Shown here: in pieces, positions 11,449-24,568 of the stretch
Layout: each line of letters begins with the position of its first letter
Position numbering within the stretch: position 1 is the first letter of the stretch
From: Moringa oleifera
Taxonomy: Eukaryota; Streptophyta; Magnoliopsida; Brassicales; Moringaceae
Reading direction: 5' to 3'
Assembly (NCBI GenBank): GCA_021397835.1
Contig: JAJFZO010000882.1
Location: 930,001-994,000, forward strand
DNA length: 64,000 nucleotides
Made by a program: the position numbers and the translations under genes
Notes under the pieces: generated by a model
Databases searched by the model: none
What the model was told of the DNA's origin: nothing
The model's input: the letters and a program-made list of their open reading frames with translations, nothing else

Positions 11449-13430
11449 CTGTAGTTCAAATATATAACCAAATAAGTTAAATCGAAAAGGACACAAGCAC
11501 ACACAAAAATCATCAAGATCACTAAGCCTTGGGATTGGTTTAAAAGGCAAATGAAAGAAAAGTAGCTCTTGGTTCAAAAAGAAGTACAAACAGCTCATGG
11601 CAAGGCCATTACTTTGGTATTTAGATATATGAAAGGGGAGAGGCAAGCATGCAACAATGGGACGACAATCATGAAAGGAATCTAAGGAATCTAAGCAGCT
11701 TCATGAAAAGATAAACCCTATAACTAATTCAGGGCCTATACAACAATCACTAGCATACTTCTGTTGTCAATTAAAGGGGAAAAAAAATGAAAAGGCGAGA
11801 ACTAAAAGGAGAGAAAAAAAAAAAAAGAAGGAGAAGAAGAAAAAAGGGGGGTGAAACATACATAACAACAAATGTCACTTGCCAAGTACATTCAAACTCC
11901 ACCTATCCAATTTCAAATTTCAGCACTATGAACAAAGATTTCATATTTCAACCAGTGAAAGGCAGAAGGAAAATCTTGGAACTAGATATGACTAGCAGAT
12001 CAGGTTATCAGCTTATTTTCAAACAAGCAGATAAATAAATATATACAATAGAGAGTGTCTTTAGGTACTATTTCAAATGACAAGAAGCAGTAGAGGAAAA
12101 TGCAATGAATCAAAGAAACAGAAACTCTGATCAATAACTTGAACAAGAGCACCAGGGCTTTAGAGCCGTCATAGCATCACAGATGGTCTTCCTAGCAATA
12201 AGTTCAACAAAATATTCAATTAAAATAGCACTCAATAGCATTCATATAAATTTATTAAAATTGATGAAAATAGCAAATTATAAATATAAATGTCAGAGTT
12301 TAGGATCCAGTCTTAGTGCCTATCAAGCTAAGCCTGCAAAAGACTAAACTACCCTTACAATTTTCGATTTGTTCATCCTCTCCGGACTAACTATAAGCCC
12401 TAGTGAATAAAAAAATAGACATGGTGTCTCTACAATCAGACACCAATAAGAATCAAATTATTATAGGCTTATTGCTATTCAACAAATATCGAGGCCACAT
12501 CATCATTATACATCAACTCGATTTTCCACAGTTTGTGCAAGTTAAAGCTGCAAAACTTTAGGAGAAAGAAAATAGAACTGTAAAGATTTCCAGAAAAAAT
12601 CTATTCCGGTAAAGAGAAGAAGAAAAGAAAAATCGAGAAAATACTAAGTCCGTCTTCGGCTGCCGAGACCCGAAGGAAAAGCAACCACAACCAAGGACCA
12701 TAATTCTCAATGCTTTTGAAAGACAAGGAATCATTAAAAACAGAAAAAGCTTTCTAAGAAACTAAACAGCAAGAAATATCAGTCAAGCTTCCTCTTCCTT
12801 TTCATTTTCCTCAATTTTCTCGGCAAACAAACAGACTCAGAAGAGATAAAGGAAGATAATGAGAGACAAACTAGAGTACTACTCACAAATTCCCCTGCTC
12901 TGCTCCTCTTCTCAAACGGTCAAAAAGGACAAACGATTTCACTTTCTTGTACAAACAGAATCCAAACACAAATAAAGAAAACACAAAAAGATTCAAAAAA
13001 AAAAACAAATATGATTTAAATCCACTTTCAATTTGACCAGGAAACTCTCCTGTTTGAAAATTCAAAAATAAGGAAGAAATCACTTAATTACGAAGTTATT
13101 TACTTACCATAACCAGTGAGATACCACTCTCTCAAAGAAATTCAAAATTCTGAAAACCGAAACTTAAAGGTAACAAACACTGAACTAAAATCGTTGATTG
13201 AACGGCGTCAAGGGCCGGCGTCAAGAAACGTTCGAATTCGGCTCCTCTGAAACGTAAGTTGACAGTGACGGCGAATAATCTTTTTCCAAAAGACACAATT
13301 AGAGAGAAGGCTAAGAAGTTTTTCGTTGTGGTACGATAGTAAATATCACGAGAATCCAAGGGTAACATTGTCATATGGAATACTTTTTGAAAATTTTTCA
13401 TATCGCGGATAAAGTGGAGAGGAGCGGGGC
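11449..13430 (-). other. Probable 5' UTR intron, first leader exon and promoter of coiled-coil gene
   Basis: No protein-coding exon is supported. On the minus strand a plausible splice donor (GTGAGT context) lies near 12886, at the end of a GC-richer stretch (about 12887-13250), which would fit a non-coding first exon. The intron would then run to the acceptor at 11449. A striking purine tract (A/G only, with a G6 run) lies near 11777-11855. Exact transcript ends cannot be read from sequence. Confidence 0.4.
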
Positions 13431-14634
13431 GGGGTATTCAGGGCAGGCTTGGTTCTGCTACAGTCAAGTGCATGGAAATTGACGTGGGTCCCAGTTTGTA
13501 AGAAAAACTACTTGGTGATTAGCAATCAGATTTGGACTAATTCTTTTGATGGAAATCACTGACTACTGCATGTTTAGGCCAGCTAATTACCTCCCACTTT
13601 AATTAAGTGATGTCATTATATGATTATGTTTGCCTCATGATTTTCATGAGACAGCATGAAGCATGAGGTCATGATGAGTGTTTTTTTTTTTTTTTATTTT
13701 GAGAAAAAAATATTTGATTTTATCTGCAATTTTTAAGATTTTTAAGTGATGTGATTATTGATTGATCATAATTAATCAAAGTTATTAAATATAGATTTTT
13801 TATCTGATCATGTTTTATTTTTGGAAAAATAACAAATTTTTTTAGTAAAGATATAAATAAATGAAATAAATTTTAATTATTTATTTTGTTAATAAGTTTT
13901 TAAAAAAACATATGTTTAAATTTTATGATAATATTAATAAATAATATGTGAATTTTAACCTTTCACATTAAGTAAACTCTAAATGATTAAAAAATGTGAT
14001 AATTAACACCTTAAAACAACTGAAACAATTGTTTATCTTAACTTTTATATAATAATTAATTCGATAATTTTTTATTGAAATGAAACATTTTGTAATCTTT
14101 ATCTCAATTTTAATTTTTTAAAAATATTAAATACTTATCAATTCAACAAAATAAATAAATAAAATATATTTCATTTTATTTTAGTTTTTTCTTACTTAAA
14201 CGACATATTAAAAAATATTTTTATTAAAATATCAATTTATCTATTTAATAAAAAATATAAAGTAATATTAATAAACATTATAGATTAATTTTTTATAAAA
14301 AAAATATGAAAATGTTTAACTTATTAATAGTCAATTGTTGACTTATAAATTTAGTTCATGCCATTGAAAAATTTAATTAATTTTAGATCTAAAAAAATAT
14401 ATCTTTTATTCAGATTTTTTAATCAAAATGTTTAAATTACAAAATAATATAATATAATAATAAATATTATTTATTATTGTCATTTAAAGAAGACAACCAA
14501 AAATAGAGATCATGAGTTGTTCCTTTTTATCATACATCATAATGCAAAATGCCCCGCCTCTATGATTTTTTTTATAAAAAATAATCTTTAATTTTATTTG
14601 TGTGATATGATCATAATGATTACTATTTTTAACC

Positions 14635-14638
<4 letters not shown>

Positions 14639-14671
<33 letters not shown>
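14639..14671. repeat. (TA)n microsatellite
   Basis: About 16 uninterrupted TA units. Confidence 0.95.
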
Positions 14672-14946
14672 CATCAAAAAAATTGGAAGGTTGTTTTTCA
14701 TTTATTACCAAGTAGTATAATAATTTAAACTATTTTTAAAAAGTAAAATTCGTTAACAAATATTAGGAGGCATTTTGATGCCATCGAAATTCAAAGGTAT
14801 AGATTTAGAAGGTGAAGTACACAATTAAGTTTGCATATACTTCATTGCAAATATTGAATGATTATGATTTAATTTATTTTTATTAAAATAATAAATTATA
14901 AAAATATTTTTTATTTTTATTTTTAAAAATCAATAAATAAATGACA

Positions 14947-15420
14947 TAAGTTATTTAAAAATTTTGAATTTTACTTTCTCTTTAATCAAATTTCGATTTT
15001 TAAAACGGCTCAAAATAAATTTTAATTTATCAACTTAATTGAACCTTAATAAAAAATTAAAAATTAAATATATTTAATAAAAATCTTTTACAACAAATTT
15101 TGATTTAAATTTTTTTATAAATATAAAAAATATTTAAGATACCATCACAAAAAAATTCAAAATTTTTATATTATTAAAATTTTATAAAAATAATTTGCTA
15201 GTAAAAATTTATTTAAATTCGAATTATGAAATCAAAATGAAAAATTTTATTTGAGTAATTTTTTAGGTATTTGACTAATGCAAATATTATTAATTTTTTA
15301 TAATTATTTTTTAATATTCAATTTAAATAAAATCAATAGATATAAAATTTATCTGAAGATATTTTACAAATAAAAATTTAATGAAATAGAGAGTAAAACT
15401 CAAAGTTTAAAATAACTTTT
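14947..15420. mobile_element. MITE-like element, family 1, copy 1
   Basis: The left end (about 14947-15045, containing TTTAAAAATTTTGAATTTTA and CTCTTTAATCAAAT) is matched by the reverse complement of the right end (about 15325-15420). This gives imperfect terminal inverted repeats of roughly 80-95 bp around an AT-rich core with no ORF. Two other elements at about 17021 and 24569 share ends and core. This copy is the most diverged of the three. Confidence 0.6.
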
Positions 15421-16365
15421 ATACTAATATTAGTGAATACATATATTAGTGAAAAATTCAAGACATATAAGTGAGAAAATAAATGCATAAAAATGTAGCA
15501 ATACTTTTCTCAACACTAATATTTATAATATATATACCTTAATCATATATAAATTTTCATAACTCATAATATAAAATTTTTAAAATATTCTAAATAATTA
15601 TGTGTATAATTATAAATTGCATAATCTTTATTTTCACGTGTATGAAATGGTCGGACAAGTTTTCATCCGATTTGTTAAATAATTAAATTTAATTATATCT
15701 ATTCATTTATATGAGTTGAATTATGAGATTGAAAATTTTCAATGAGAACGTAAAATTAAATTCGATTAAATTCGTTGATTTATGGATGAGTTAGATCATG
15801 AATTTTATTTTAAAAAAAATTAGATGAGTCAATTCTTTAAAATTAATTGAACAAGTTAAATGAATTATATCGAAGATCAAAATGGTTAAACCTATTTATA
15901 TTTAAAATCATATTTTTTATAATAAAATTTAATAATAAAAATATTAATAATGTGACACATTGATATTCTTTTTATAAAATTTTCATCTATGATGTTAAAC
16001 TATAATACCTATTATAGAGCTAGATTTTTCAAAGATTTACAAAATTTATTAAAAAAACAGATTTATCTAAACGATGTCTCTTTTTTTTTTTTTTTTTTGA
16101 ATCTACACATGTATGTTAGTTTTATACAAAGTGGTTCATAATATAAAAATGAATTTAACTTCATTTATTTCCACATGTGTTCTATTAAAAGGATATTTAT
16201 ATAATCTCAAATATTTATTAATATTATTTAATTTGTGTGTTAAGGTTTTTTTTTTTTTAAATTATAATAGAATAAAAACACATTATTTTATATTGCAATA
16301 GAAACTAGAATAAATTTATTATATATTTAATAAGACAAATTTCTCATAAAATTTAGATATTTATT

Positions 16366-16862
16366 TTATGTTACCAATCAAACTCTTATAAGTTTAAAAG
16401 TGATAAATCGAATCTTCATCTATTAATTTGGCGTAAATTGAATCTTATCAAAAAATTTAACACTTTAGGGTATTCAAATTGAAGATTTTATATAATGAAT
16501 TTTTAATTTGAAAATTTTCACATATGTAAAAACATATTAAAGCTATAATTATAAATTTTTTTATAATTTTTTATAATTATATTATTTTTAAAAAATTTTG
16601 ATATTATAAATTTTTAATATATGTATTTTCAATACTATAAAATTTGCAAACCTTTTTGTGCCAATAAATTGAATATATCCTTACATATGTGAAAATTTTA
16701 AAGTCAAAATTTATTATGTAAGATATTCGATTTGAATATTATCAATTTTTAAATTTTGTAGTAATATTTAATTTAGATCAAATTAATTAATTAATATTTA
16801 ATTTATCAATTTTTTAACATAAAAGTCTGATTAGTAATATAATATAAATAACAGAGTATTAT
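16366..16862. mobile_element. MITE-like element, family 2
   Basis: The left end, containing ATGTTACCAATCAAACTCTT, resembles the reverse complement of the right end (ATATTACTAATCAGACTTTT, about 16800-16862), giving long imperfect terminal inverted repeats around a non-coding AT-rich core. Similar end sequence recurs in the ZFWD array spacers near 35905 and 41345. Boundaries and target duplication are not clear. Confidence 0.45.
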
Positions 16863-17020
16863 GAGACTTTTATTCTGTTTAATATTTAAGAGTCTTAAAT
16901 TTTTGGATTATCAATTTTTTTATTTTATTATTATTAGTTTTTTAGGTTAAGATTTAATTTTTTATTCTATCATTTTTAAATAATAAATAATTTTTTATCA
17001 AATTAAGTTACATAAAATCT

Positions 17021-17519
17021 AGAATAAATATCATTTAAAATTTTGAGTTTTACCATCTCTTTCTAATCAAACTTTTACTTTCAAAATATATCCAAATAAA
17101 CAATAGTATTTTAATTTTATCTAGATTCAACTGTATTAAAAAATTTAAACATTAAAGATATTTTACAACAATTTTTGACTTATTATTTTTTACAGATGTA
17201 ATAAAATATTTAAGCTATCATCATAAAAATATTCAAAATTTTTTAAGTACTAATTTGTTTTAAAAAATATACTATCAAAAATTAAAAAAAATAAAAAATA
17301 GCTGATTAATTAAAAAATTTTAAATCTGAAAAATAAAATTAAAACAAAATATAAAATCTATTTTAGTAGTTTTTAGTTATTTTTAATAATAAAAATAATT
17401 AATTTTTTATAATCATTTTGAATCAAAGCTCAATTTGAATAAAATTAATAAATCAAAATTTGTTTAAATATGATCGAAGAAAAAAGATAAAATTTAAAGT
17501 TTTAAATGATATTTACTCT
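17021..17519. mobile_element. MITE-like element, family 1, copy 2
   Basis: The left end begins AATAAATATCATTTAAAATT and the right end is its imperfect inverse, ending AAATGATATTTACTCTA. Inverted repeats extend about 80-95 bp around a non-coding core containing TTTAAGCTATCATCATAAAA. The same core motif occurs, inverted, in copy 3 at about 24890. Confidence 0.7.
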
Positions 17520-18026
17520 AAAATTTGTTTGGGTTTATTTATATATATGATATCTTTAATAAATTATTTATTTTAAGTTCACTAGTAACTTGTATGTGAT
17601 TTAATAAATCAAATTCGAATAAAAATGCGAATCATATATGTTTTAAAGAGATAATATAGTTATGGTTTTTTCATTTACTTAAAAAATTATAATGCAAATA
17701 ATTCATTTCAAAAAAAATATTTGGAGATTTAATTATCATAAGGAAGTTTATAGAAAAAGAACAAAATAAAAGGGAACAAATGAAATCCACTTTACAGAGA
17801 AAAGGGTCCCACTCTTCAGGAACCAGAAAAAACCAGTGAGTCAACCGATTCTAGACGGCGTCGTTTATGCTTGCACCGGGTTTCGGACTCACCCCATAAG
17901 CTATTCTGTGTTTTCCGGGAAAGTTCTTTTCTTTTCAGACAAGTCTTTATCTGTTTTCTTCACTAAGCATTTACTTAGTCCCCCAATTCTCTTTCCTTTA
18001 TCTTCCTTTTGCTCTTTGTGTTCCTT

Positions 18027-21000
18027 ATGGAAATCGATTCCCTCCCTAACGGCACCGCCAACGCCGCTACGGCAGCGAACGCCGCCGGAACCACCCCTGC
18101 TAGCGCGGTTCCATCGTCAAGATTGAGCCAACTAACGGAATCTTTAAAGCTGGAGCACCAGCTACTCCGAGTCCCGTTCGAGCACTACAAGAAGACGATC
18201 CGTGCCAACCATCGAGCCGTGGAGAAGGAGGTCGCCTCCGTCATCTCCAGCGTCACTGACGTGGCAGAATCCGACTTGTCCAAGGACGACGCCGTTTCTC
18301 ACCTTAGTAACCTTGTTTCTCGATTGCAAGGACTGAAAAGGAAGGTATCAAGAAAACACTTTTAAAGAAGGCAAATTTGTGCATCTATTGAAGTAAATTT
18401 GAGAGTGCTTTGGCAATTTTGTTATTCTACTTTAATTGTGTAAGCAGTGATTTAATCGGTTCAGGCGTGAATTTTGTTATTAGGGTTTACTTTAGCTCAG
18501 TTTACTTGGGCCAATGAGGATCATGATTAATGGCACAAGCTTTAAGGCTCTGATTCAGTTATTTAGTTTAGGCATTGAGTGGCTTGCTTGGTATGATTTA
18601 ATGGTGAATACAAATTGTTTACTTAGGCAACTAGAAACCGTATTAATGCATTTGAAATTTAATGTTGTATTAACTCTTTGGGATTATTAGCGGCTTAGAT
18701 AATGAAACCTTTGAAGTTAATCAACTTGGGAAAATGAGAAAGCAGTTTAGGAATCTAATTCAGTTAATTAGATTTTCTTCTTGCAGGTGGCTGAGACATT
18801 GAGAACAGTTAGGCAAATGAAAATTGTGATCTGTTTAATGGAGTATCACATTATTTTTATTTCAATTTCACTACTTGGGACTGCTTTTTGTCATATTTGC
18901 TATTGACTAAAAGTAATTCACATAATACTTAGTTGGTCTGTGTTTGAAGGCAAAAGGAGAGCCTATCTCAATTAACAAATTATCTCGTTCAGTTGATGGA
19001 ACTTTGCATCTGATTTAATGCATGATCCGTTTGATGTGACTTCTAGTGATTGGAGTTTTTTCGATTAAAAGCACCTAGTCGATTGATCTTCTATGTAAAA
19101 TGTATTGTTTACTATGCTTTTAGCAAAGTTATGGTCTTGACTGATCATTTTCATTGAGTTACTTGATTGAAGAATTTCGAAATGGATTTATTTTAGAGCT
19201 TACGCCTGATGATTTAAAATTTGTTTCTAGCCGTTGTTATTGTTAAAATCAATGATCTGAACTGTACTGACTTCTTGAAGGACTTGTCTTATTTTTGTGT
19301 AGTTTGAATACTTAACATTATCCCTCAAACTAATGAGTAAATCTTTTTGGTTTTGCATCTGCTGATGTACCATATATTTCTACATTTTAGTTGGAAGAAG
19401 GAAGTCGTACTGAGAACTTACAAGCACAGAGGTGTCGAGCTCGGCTCAATCATTTGGAATCAGCAGATGCAGAGAACTTGTCTGAATGGAACAACACTCG
19501 GTTGAAGCGGGTTCTTGTAGATTACATGTTGCGAATGTCATATTATGATTCTGCAGAAAAGCTTTCAGAAAGCAGCAATATACAGGCAATTTAGATGCTT
19601 GTTCCAAATCTTGAAATGCTGTATGGTAGCGGTTCTTAGGGGTTTATTTTGGGCTAATTCTTCATTCTTTTTTCTGTTACATTGTTTTGCTAAGGTTTGA
19701 ATTAGGTAGGTGAAAACATCTCAAGCTTTAGTATGGTAACCTTTTATAAGCTTGCAATTGGGGATTGTATAGCATCATCCAGTTGTTGATAGTTGCTTAC
19801 TGCTGGCTCTGGGGAGTTTTTGTCGCCCTCCATCTACATAAAAGAAGGGAAACAAAGAATATATATATGTATATATATATATATATAATATGTTTGTGTT
19901 CATGTATGATATGTATATGTCTATTTGTGCTGTCGGAGGGGGGGGGGGGGGGATGGGGAATTGTGCGTATGTGTGTTCGATTTTCGCCTTGTTTCTTCTG
20001 TGACTGCAATATACTGATAAAAAGTTAATCTTTATGTTCCAGGACCTTGTTGATATTGATATATTCCGAGAAGCAAAAAGAGTTATTGATGCTCTTAGAA
20101 ATAAAGAGGTAGCTCCTGCCTTAGCATGGTGTGCTGATAACAAATCACGATTGAAAAAGGCTAAGGTAAACATTGGTCATTACTTAAGGCTCATTCATGA
20201 ATGTTAATCTGACAGCATGCATCTCCAGCAATATGTTTCGGACATGGGAAGTAGTGTTGCATTGTTACATCTGGGGTCTTTCTTTTCTCCCTGTAGAATG
20301 GTAATGATTTGAAAGTTGAGAAACTTCAAACTGTTAGTTAAGCTACTGTTATATATGACAAATAATTACATAATAAATATGTTTGCATATGCAAGTTGTG
20401 CCCTTAATTTGATTTCAGTTTGTCATCCCAAATCCATGTAAATTTTATTTGTTTGATAATTCAATTATGGAAAAGTTATATGATTATTTTAGCTCCATCT
20501 TAATTTAATTTATCTTCTGTTCTTCATTCTTCTTCTGTCGTAGCTATGGTAGATACATCTTGATACCTCTTCATCAATATGATGGCAGTGGATTATAGAA
20601 CTCTTCGAAAATTCCACTGAGTTAAGGTTTTAGAGGTTTGTGGTGCTAAGGGCTGACAATTTCAACCATTAGTAAGCTACTAATTATCTTCCTATAAGAA
20701 TAGTGGCCAAATTGTTGTTTAATTGTGTGTGTTAGAGCATGCTCTTCGATACACTGAAATGATGCTATTTCTGAAATCGAACTAAATCTGCAATTATTGA
20801 AGCATTGGGTAGGCTTCCCTTTAATGCAAATGTTGTTGGGTGCTTGATGACAGAGCAAATTCGAATTTCAGTTGAGACTGCAAGAGTTCATAGAGTTGGT
20901 ACGGGCTGATTCAGCTGACAGTTACAGGAGTGCAATTCTATATGCTCGAAAATACCTTGCACCATGGGGGACAACTCATATGAAAGAACTGCAGCATGTC

Positions 21001-22629
21001 TTGGCAACTTTGGCTTTTCGAAGTAATACCGAGTGCGCTAAATACAAGGTGATAGTTTTCTCTGTAGCAAATAGTCATGATAGTTGTCAAACCGTTGGCT
21101 GGCACTGATGTCTTATTCTATTTGCTCAGGTTTTCCTCTTTACAGCCACTGTTAAGTAAATTGCTTGACTGATGTGGTTATAACTTAACAATTGGTTCTG
21201 ACTATAGATTGGCACTAATGATTTTGCTTCCCCATAGTGTTTGTCCATGGGCTAGGCCTCTCAATTCCTCCCTTTGCTACCCGTACCATTTCTAACTCTC
21301 TTGATCATATCTGTTTTAAAGCCCGTAGGAAGGCACTGCCAGTTGGCAAAGGGCACTTTAAATCTGGATTCATTTAATACTACCGATTGACGTGTTATTT
21401 TTCCTTGGGAGTTAGAGTGTTTTGTTCACTCAAATCTCAGAATATGGTGTCTGTCAACTTCAGTTAGTTGCGTGAACTGAGCGAAAGTTTTCTTAGTCCA
21501 ACAAAATCAACTAGTTTCTTTCATTTTACTTTCCAGGTTCTGTTTGAACCGAAGCAATGGGACTATCTGGTGGATCAATTCAAGCATGAGTTCTGTAGGT
21601 TATATGGCATGACACTGGAGCCGTTGCTGAACATCTATTTGCAAGCAGGCTTATCTGCTCTCAAAACTCCGTATCCATGTTTCTCTTATTATCATGTAAT
21701 ATCTTCTCTGTTTACAAGGAATGCAGTGGCTTAGGACATTTTCATGCAGCACCCTTATTTTCTGATCAGATTTTCATGCAGCACCATATGACAGCCTTCA
21801 TGTTGAATGATTAGGATTATTCGATAATTTTTGGTCAGGGTAGCAACTATGTGGGAACCAAAAGAAAGTATTTGAATTAGACAGGTCTGAGAATTTAGTT
21901 GTGGTTACTCCATCATGTGCAGGCACCTTGGTCTTCTTCTGTTGCCTGATAAAAAAGGGTTGTAGTATTTCAGGATGTCATGACTGGTGAAACAAACTTG
22001 ACTTTTATATAACTAACTGAGCACTTTCGCTCAACGGTTTCATGCGTCATGGTGTTATTAATGGTCATAACTTTGTTTATTTTTTAAACGTAGAACATAA
22101 AGTTGGAATTTGCAATTTTTCATGTTTTTGTTGTATATTTGATGCTTCACATCATCTCAAGTATCTTATCAACAGATTTTGGTGAAGGTATTTCTGTGGC
22201 ACTTGAATGCTTGGCTTTCACTTCTATGTACAAGTGTGCAGTGTTATCCAGGTACCTTGACCTGATTTAGATACTGTTATGAAGAAGACTGTACAAAGGA
22301 GGACCCCTTGTCGCAAGAGAGCTTCCGAAGGCTGGCATTGCCTTTGCCTTACTCTAAGCAGCATCACTCAAAGCTTGTTTGCTATATAACAAAAGAGCTA
22401 ATGGATACCGAGAACCCACCACAAGTCCTGCCAAATGGTTATGTCTATAGCACTAAGGTTTGCATTTTACTTATTACTAAATATAAGTTTACTATGGATT
22501 AGTCTTAATTTCTTGTGTGCAATGCAGGCTCTTAAAGAAATGGCCAAGAAAAACAATGGCAAAATAACCTGTCCGAGAACAGGTTTGGTCTGCAATTACT
22601 CAGATCTGGTGAAGGCGTACATTTCATGA
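18027..22629 (+). CDS. MAEA: MAEA/GID9-like CTLH E3 ubiquitin ligase subunit (LisH-CTLH-CRA, degenerate RING)
   Basis: Seven exons: 18027-18344, 19391-19585, 20043-20165, 20854-21048, 21537-21670, 22271-22457 and 22528-22629, giving 417 residues. Order of parts: Ala/Thr-rich N-terminus, helical region, LisH (about 137-171, with LVDYMLRMSYYDSAEKL), CTLH (about 172-230), CRA (to about 320), and a C-terminal RING-like module. The latter shows paired cysteines in YCYEEDCTKEDP, HHSKLVCYI and CPRTGLVCNY. Family knowledge: MAEA (yeast Gid9/Fyv10) pairs with RMND5 in the GID/CTLH E3 complex. The start at MEIDSLPNG is chosen over a few extra in-frame upstream codons. Intron 2 starts with GC rather than GT; all other introns are GT-AG. 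Confidence 0.92.
19586..20042 (+). other. GC-AG intron 2 of MAEA-like gene
   Basis: The exon ends ATACAG at 19585 and the next bases are GCAATT. The following exon starts at 20043 after a normal CAG. Reading CAG|GAC across the junction restores the conserved SSNIQ-DLVDIDIF sequence between LisH and CTLH. No GT nearby keeps the frame. GC donors with a strong CAG exon end are a known minority class of U2 introns. The intron also holds an AT microsatellite and a G run. Confidence 0.85.
19859..19952. repeat. (AT)n microsatellite and 15-base G run inside MAEA intron 2
   Basis: Near-perfect AT repeats occupy about 19859-19889, and an uninterrupted poly-G run occupies about 19938-19952. The G run is unusual in such AT-rich DNA. 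Confidence 0.9.
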
Positions 22630-24355
22630 GCCTGCCCAGTGCAAAGTGTTCTCCTGCTAGTCGCTCCAGCTGCATCTATGGGTATCTTGACAAAGTAGTC
22701 AGCAAAGTTATTTTTTTGTGTCTACTCTGGTAGATCTCCTCTCCTCCCGGATGTCATGTACTGATGTTAAATCTATGCCTCTTGTACATATGCCAAGAAC
22801 AGATTCACAATTTCTTTCTTAAGCTTCAATTGTTTTCAAAACAGCTTACCTTAAATAAAACTAAAATAGAGTATAGTCTTCCTTTTGAGGTGTTTGCTCC
22901 CACTAGTATTCTTGAGAGAATAACTTGTTTTAATGGCCAGCTGTATCAAGAATTGTTACAGTGGAGAACAAATTGTGACTTTACGTTAGTCATTTGTCTA
23001 TAATTTACGCCTTTTCTTGAGAATTATAACTGAACCTCAGGATGAGCTAAAGTGTGCAGGAAGTGATTTTGTTGGTCTGTCATACTAAGTAATGTTCATC
23101 AAGATTCTTTAACAAATTCAAACAATATTGCTTTTCAGCTTTGTGAAATTTATTATAATTTTTTTCAATAGCATTCAAAAACTATTTTAGTTGTTTTAAC
23201 CTTAGGAATGCTTTCACGAATTGATTCTTTTGTACGACATCCAATCACCAGCATATCACCGTTACTAAGAGCAATTTTATTGTTCATTGAAGTCTTAATA
23301 ATCAACAGAACTTGGAGGTGTCTAAACTCTCAAAAACATAACAATTTTCATCAGTGTCAATTGCCTGGGTTCATCATCCTGGGCTATTTAATGCCAGAAA
23401 ATTTCAAGTTTATCAAAAAAGATAAATACTATAATTAATCCCATTCAGCAGATACTTGAATATACAAATTAAAATTGCTTACAGTTGAGGAAATAAGCAA
23501 GAATAATCATAATGCAGGTTAAAAACAAATATGCGTTTGCATATTTCCTTATTTTGCAATGATCATTTTATGCCGGAGTCCTTGGACTAACAACGTCAGC
23601 ATGATCATCTGATCTCAAGAGTCCGTAACGGCAGGGTTGGTCGTCTCAGATCGTGGAATCAGAGGCCAATTCCAACTCCAAATAAAGTATAGTTAGTTTC
23701 TCATAATAACTAATCAAGTCATATCGATTCAAAAATTATGTATCATGTGATCGACTCATGAGTTTTATCTATTGGATCGTATTGACGAATATTTTATAGA
23801 GTTTTAAATAATAAATTTTAAATCAACCATATATCAATCGATAGAATAAATATTAGAAAAATCAATTTGATAGATAATTTTATTTATTATTTTTTACAAT
23901 AAATAAATAAATAAATTTTTATTACATAAAATAATTTATTAATAAAAATAATGTGAAAAATATTAAACTAGTAACTTTAAAATTTTAAAATATTAAATAT
24001 AAATAAATTCAATATATATTTTTACATATAATATTAAATCAATAAAATTAATAAGTAATTATGCTGTTATTTAATTATAAAATAATTTTTAAATATTATT
24101 AATAGTATTTAATTAAAATAATAAATAAATTAATTTTATTGTTATAAAATGAATTAATTTATAAAATATAAAAATAAAAATAAAAATATATATTATTAAT
24201 TAATTTTATATTAATTTAAAATATATTTTATGATGTTATTGATATAACATAAAATTTAATTTTATGCATTAATTCAATCAACTACGTCATGGGATAATTT
24301 TACCCTATCAATTCAAAGAAATAAAATTATTTTTTTTTCTAGTAGGATAAAAATG

Positions 24356-24420
24356 GACATGGGATAAACTTATCCCAATCTTATCCTTGCACCATACACA
24401 GATTGGGATAAAAGTTATCT
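24356..24420. repeat. GGGATAA-type inverted repeat module upstream of ZFWD copy A
   Basis: GGGATAAACTTATCCCAATC is followed by GATTGGGATAAAAGTTATC about 25 bases later, so the block can fold on itself. Related blocks lie upstream of each other copy, at about 31695-31755 (B), 37245-37315 (C) and 45245-45305 (D), so it belongs to the shared 5' flank of the repeat unit. Confidence 0.7.
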
Positions 24421-24568
24421 ACTCCAAAGCCAATCCAATCTCATGCAACAAACATATTAACATATCTTAATTATACCCAAAAAATTTTATTTCAAAATTT
24501 TAAAAGTGTAGTATCCAAAAATAATGATAAAACTCTTTGAACAGTAGAAACAAATACAAAATAGTAAT

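Larger units (their letters stand above)
13431..17760. other. Gene-empty, extremely AT-rich intergenic block
   Basis: About 4.3 kb between the divergent coiled-coil and MAEA genes, dominated by A/T words such as ATTTTAAAAA. Open frames are short and patternless. It holds a (TA)n microsatellite, two copies of a MITE-like family and one element of a second family, listed separately. It could act as a matrix-attachment type region, but nothing here proves that. Confidence 0.7.

Noticed and set aside
19200..19275. Possible C/D snoRNA (CTGATGAT then ATCTGA) in MAEA intron 1
   Set aside because: Box spacing is short, there is no clear terminal stem, and such words are frequent in this sequence.
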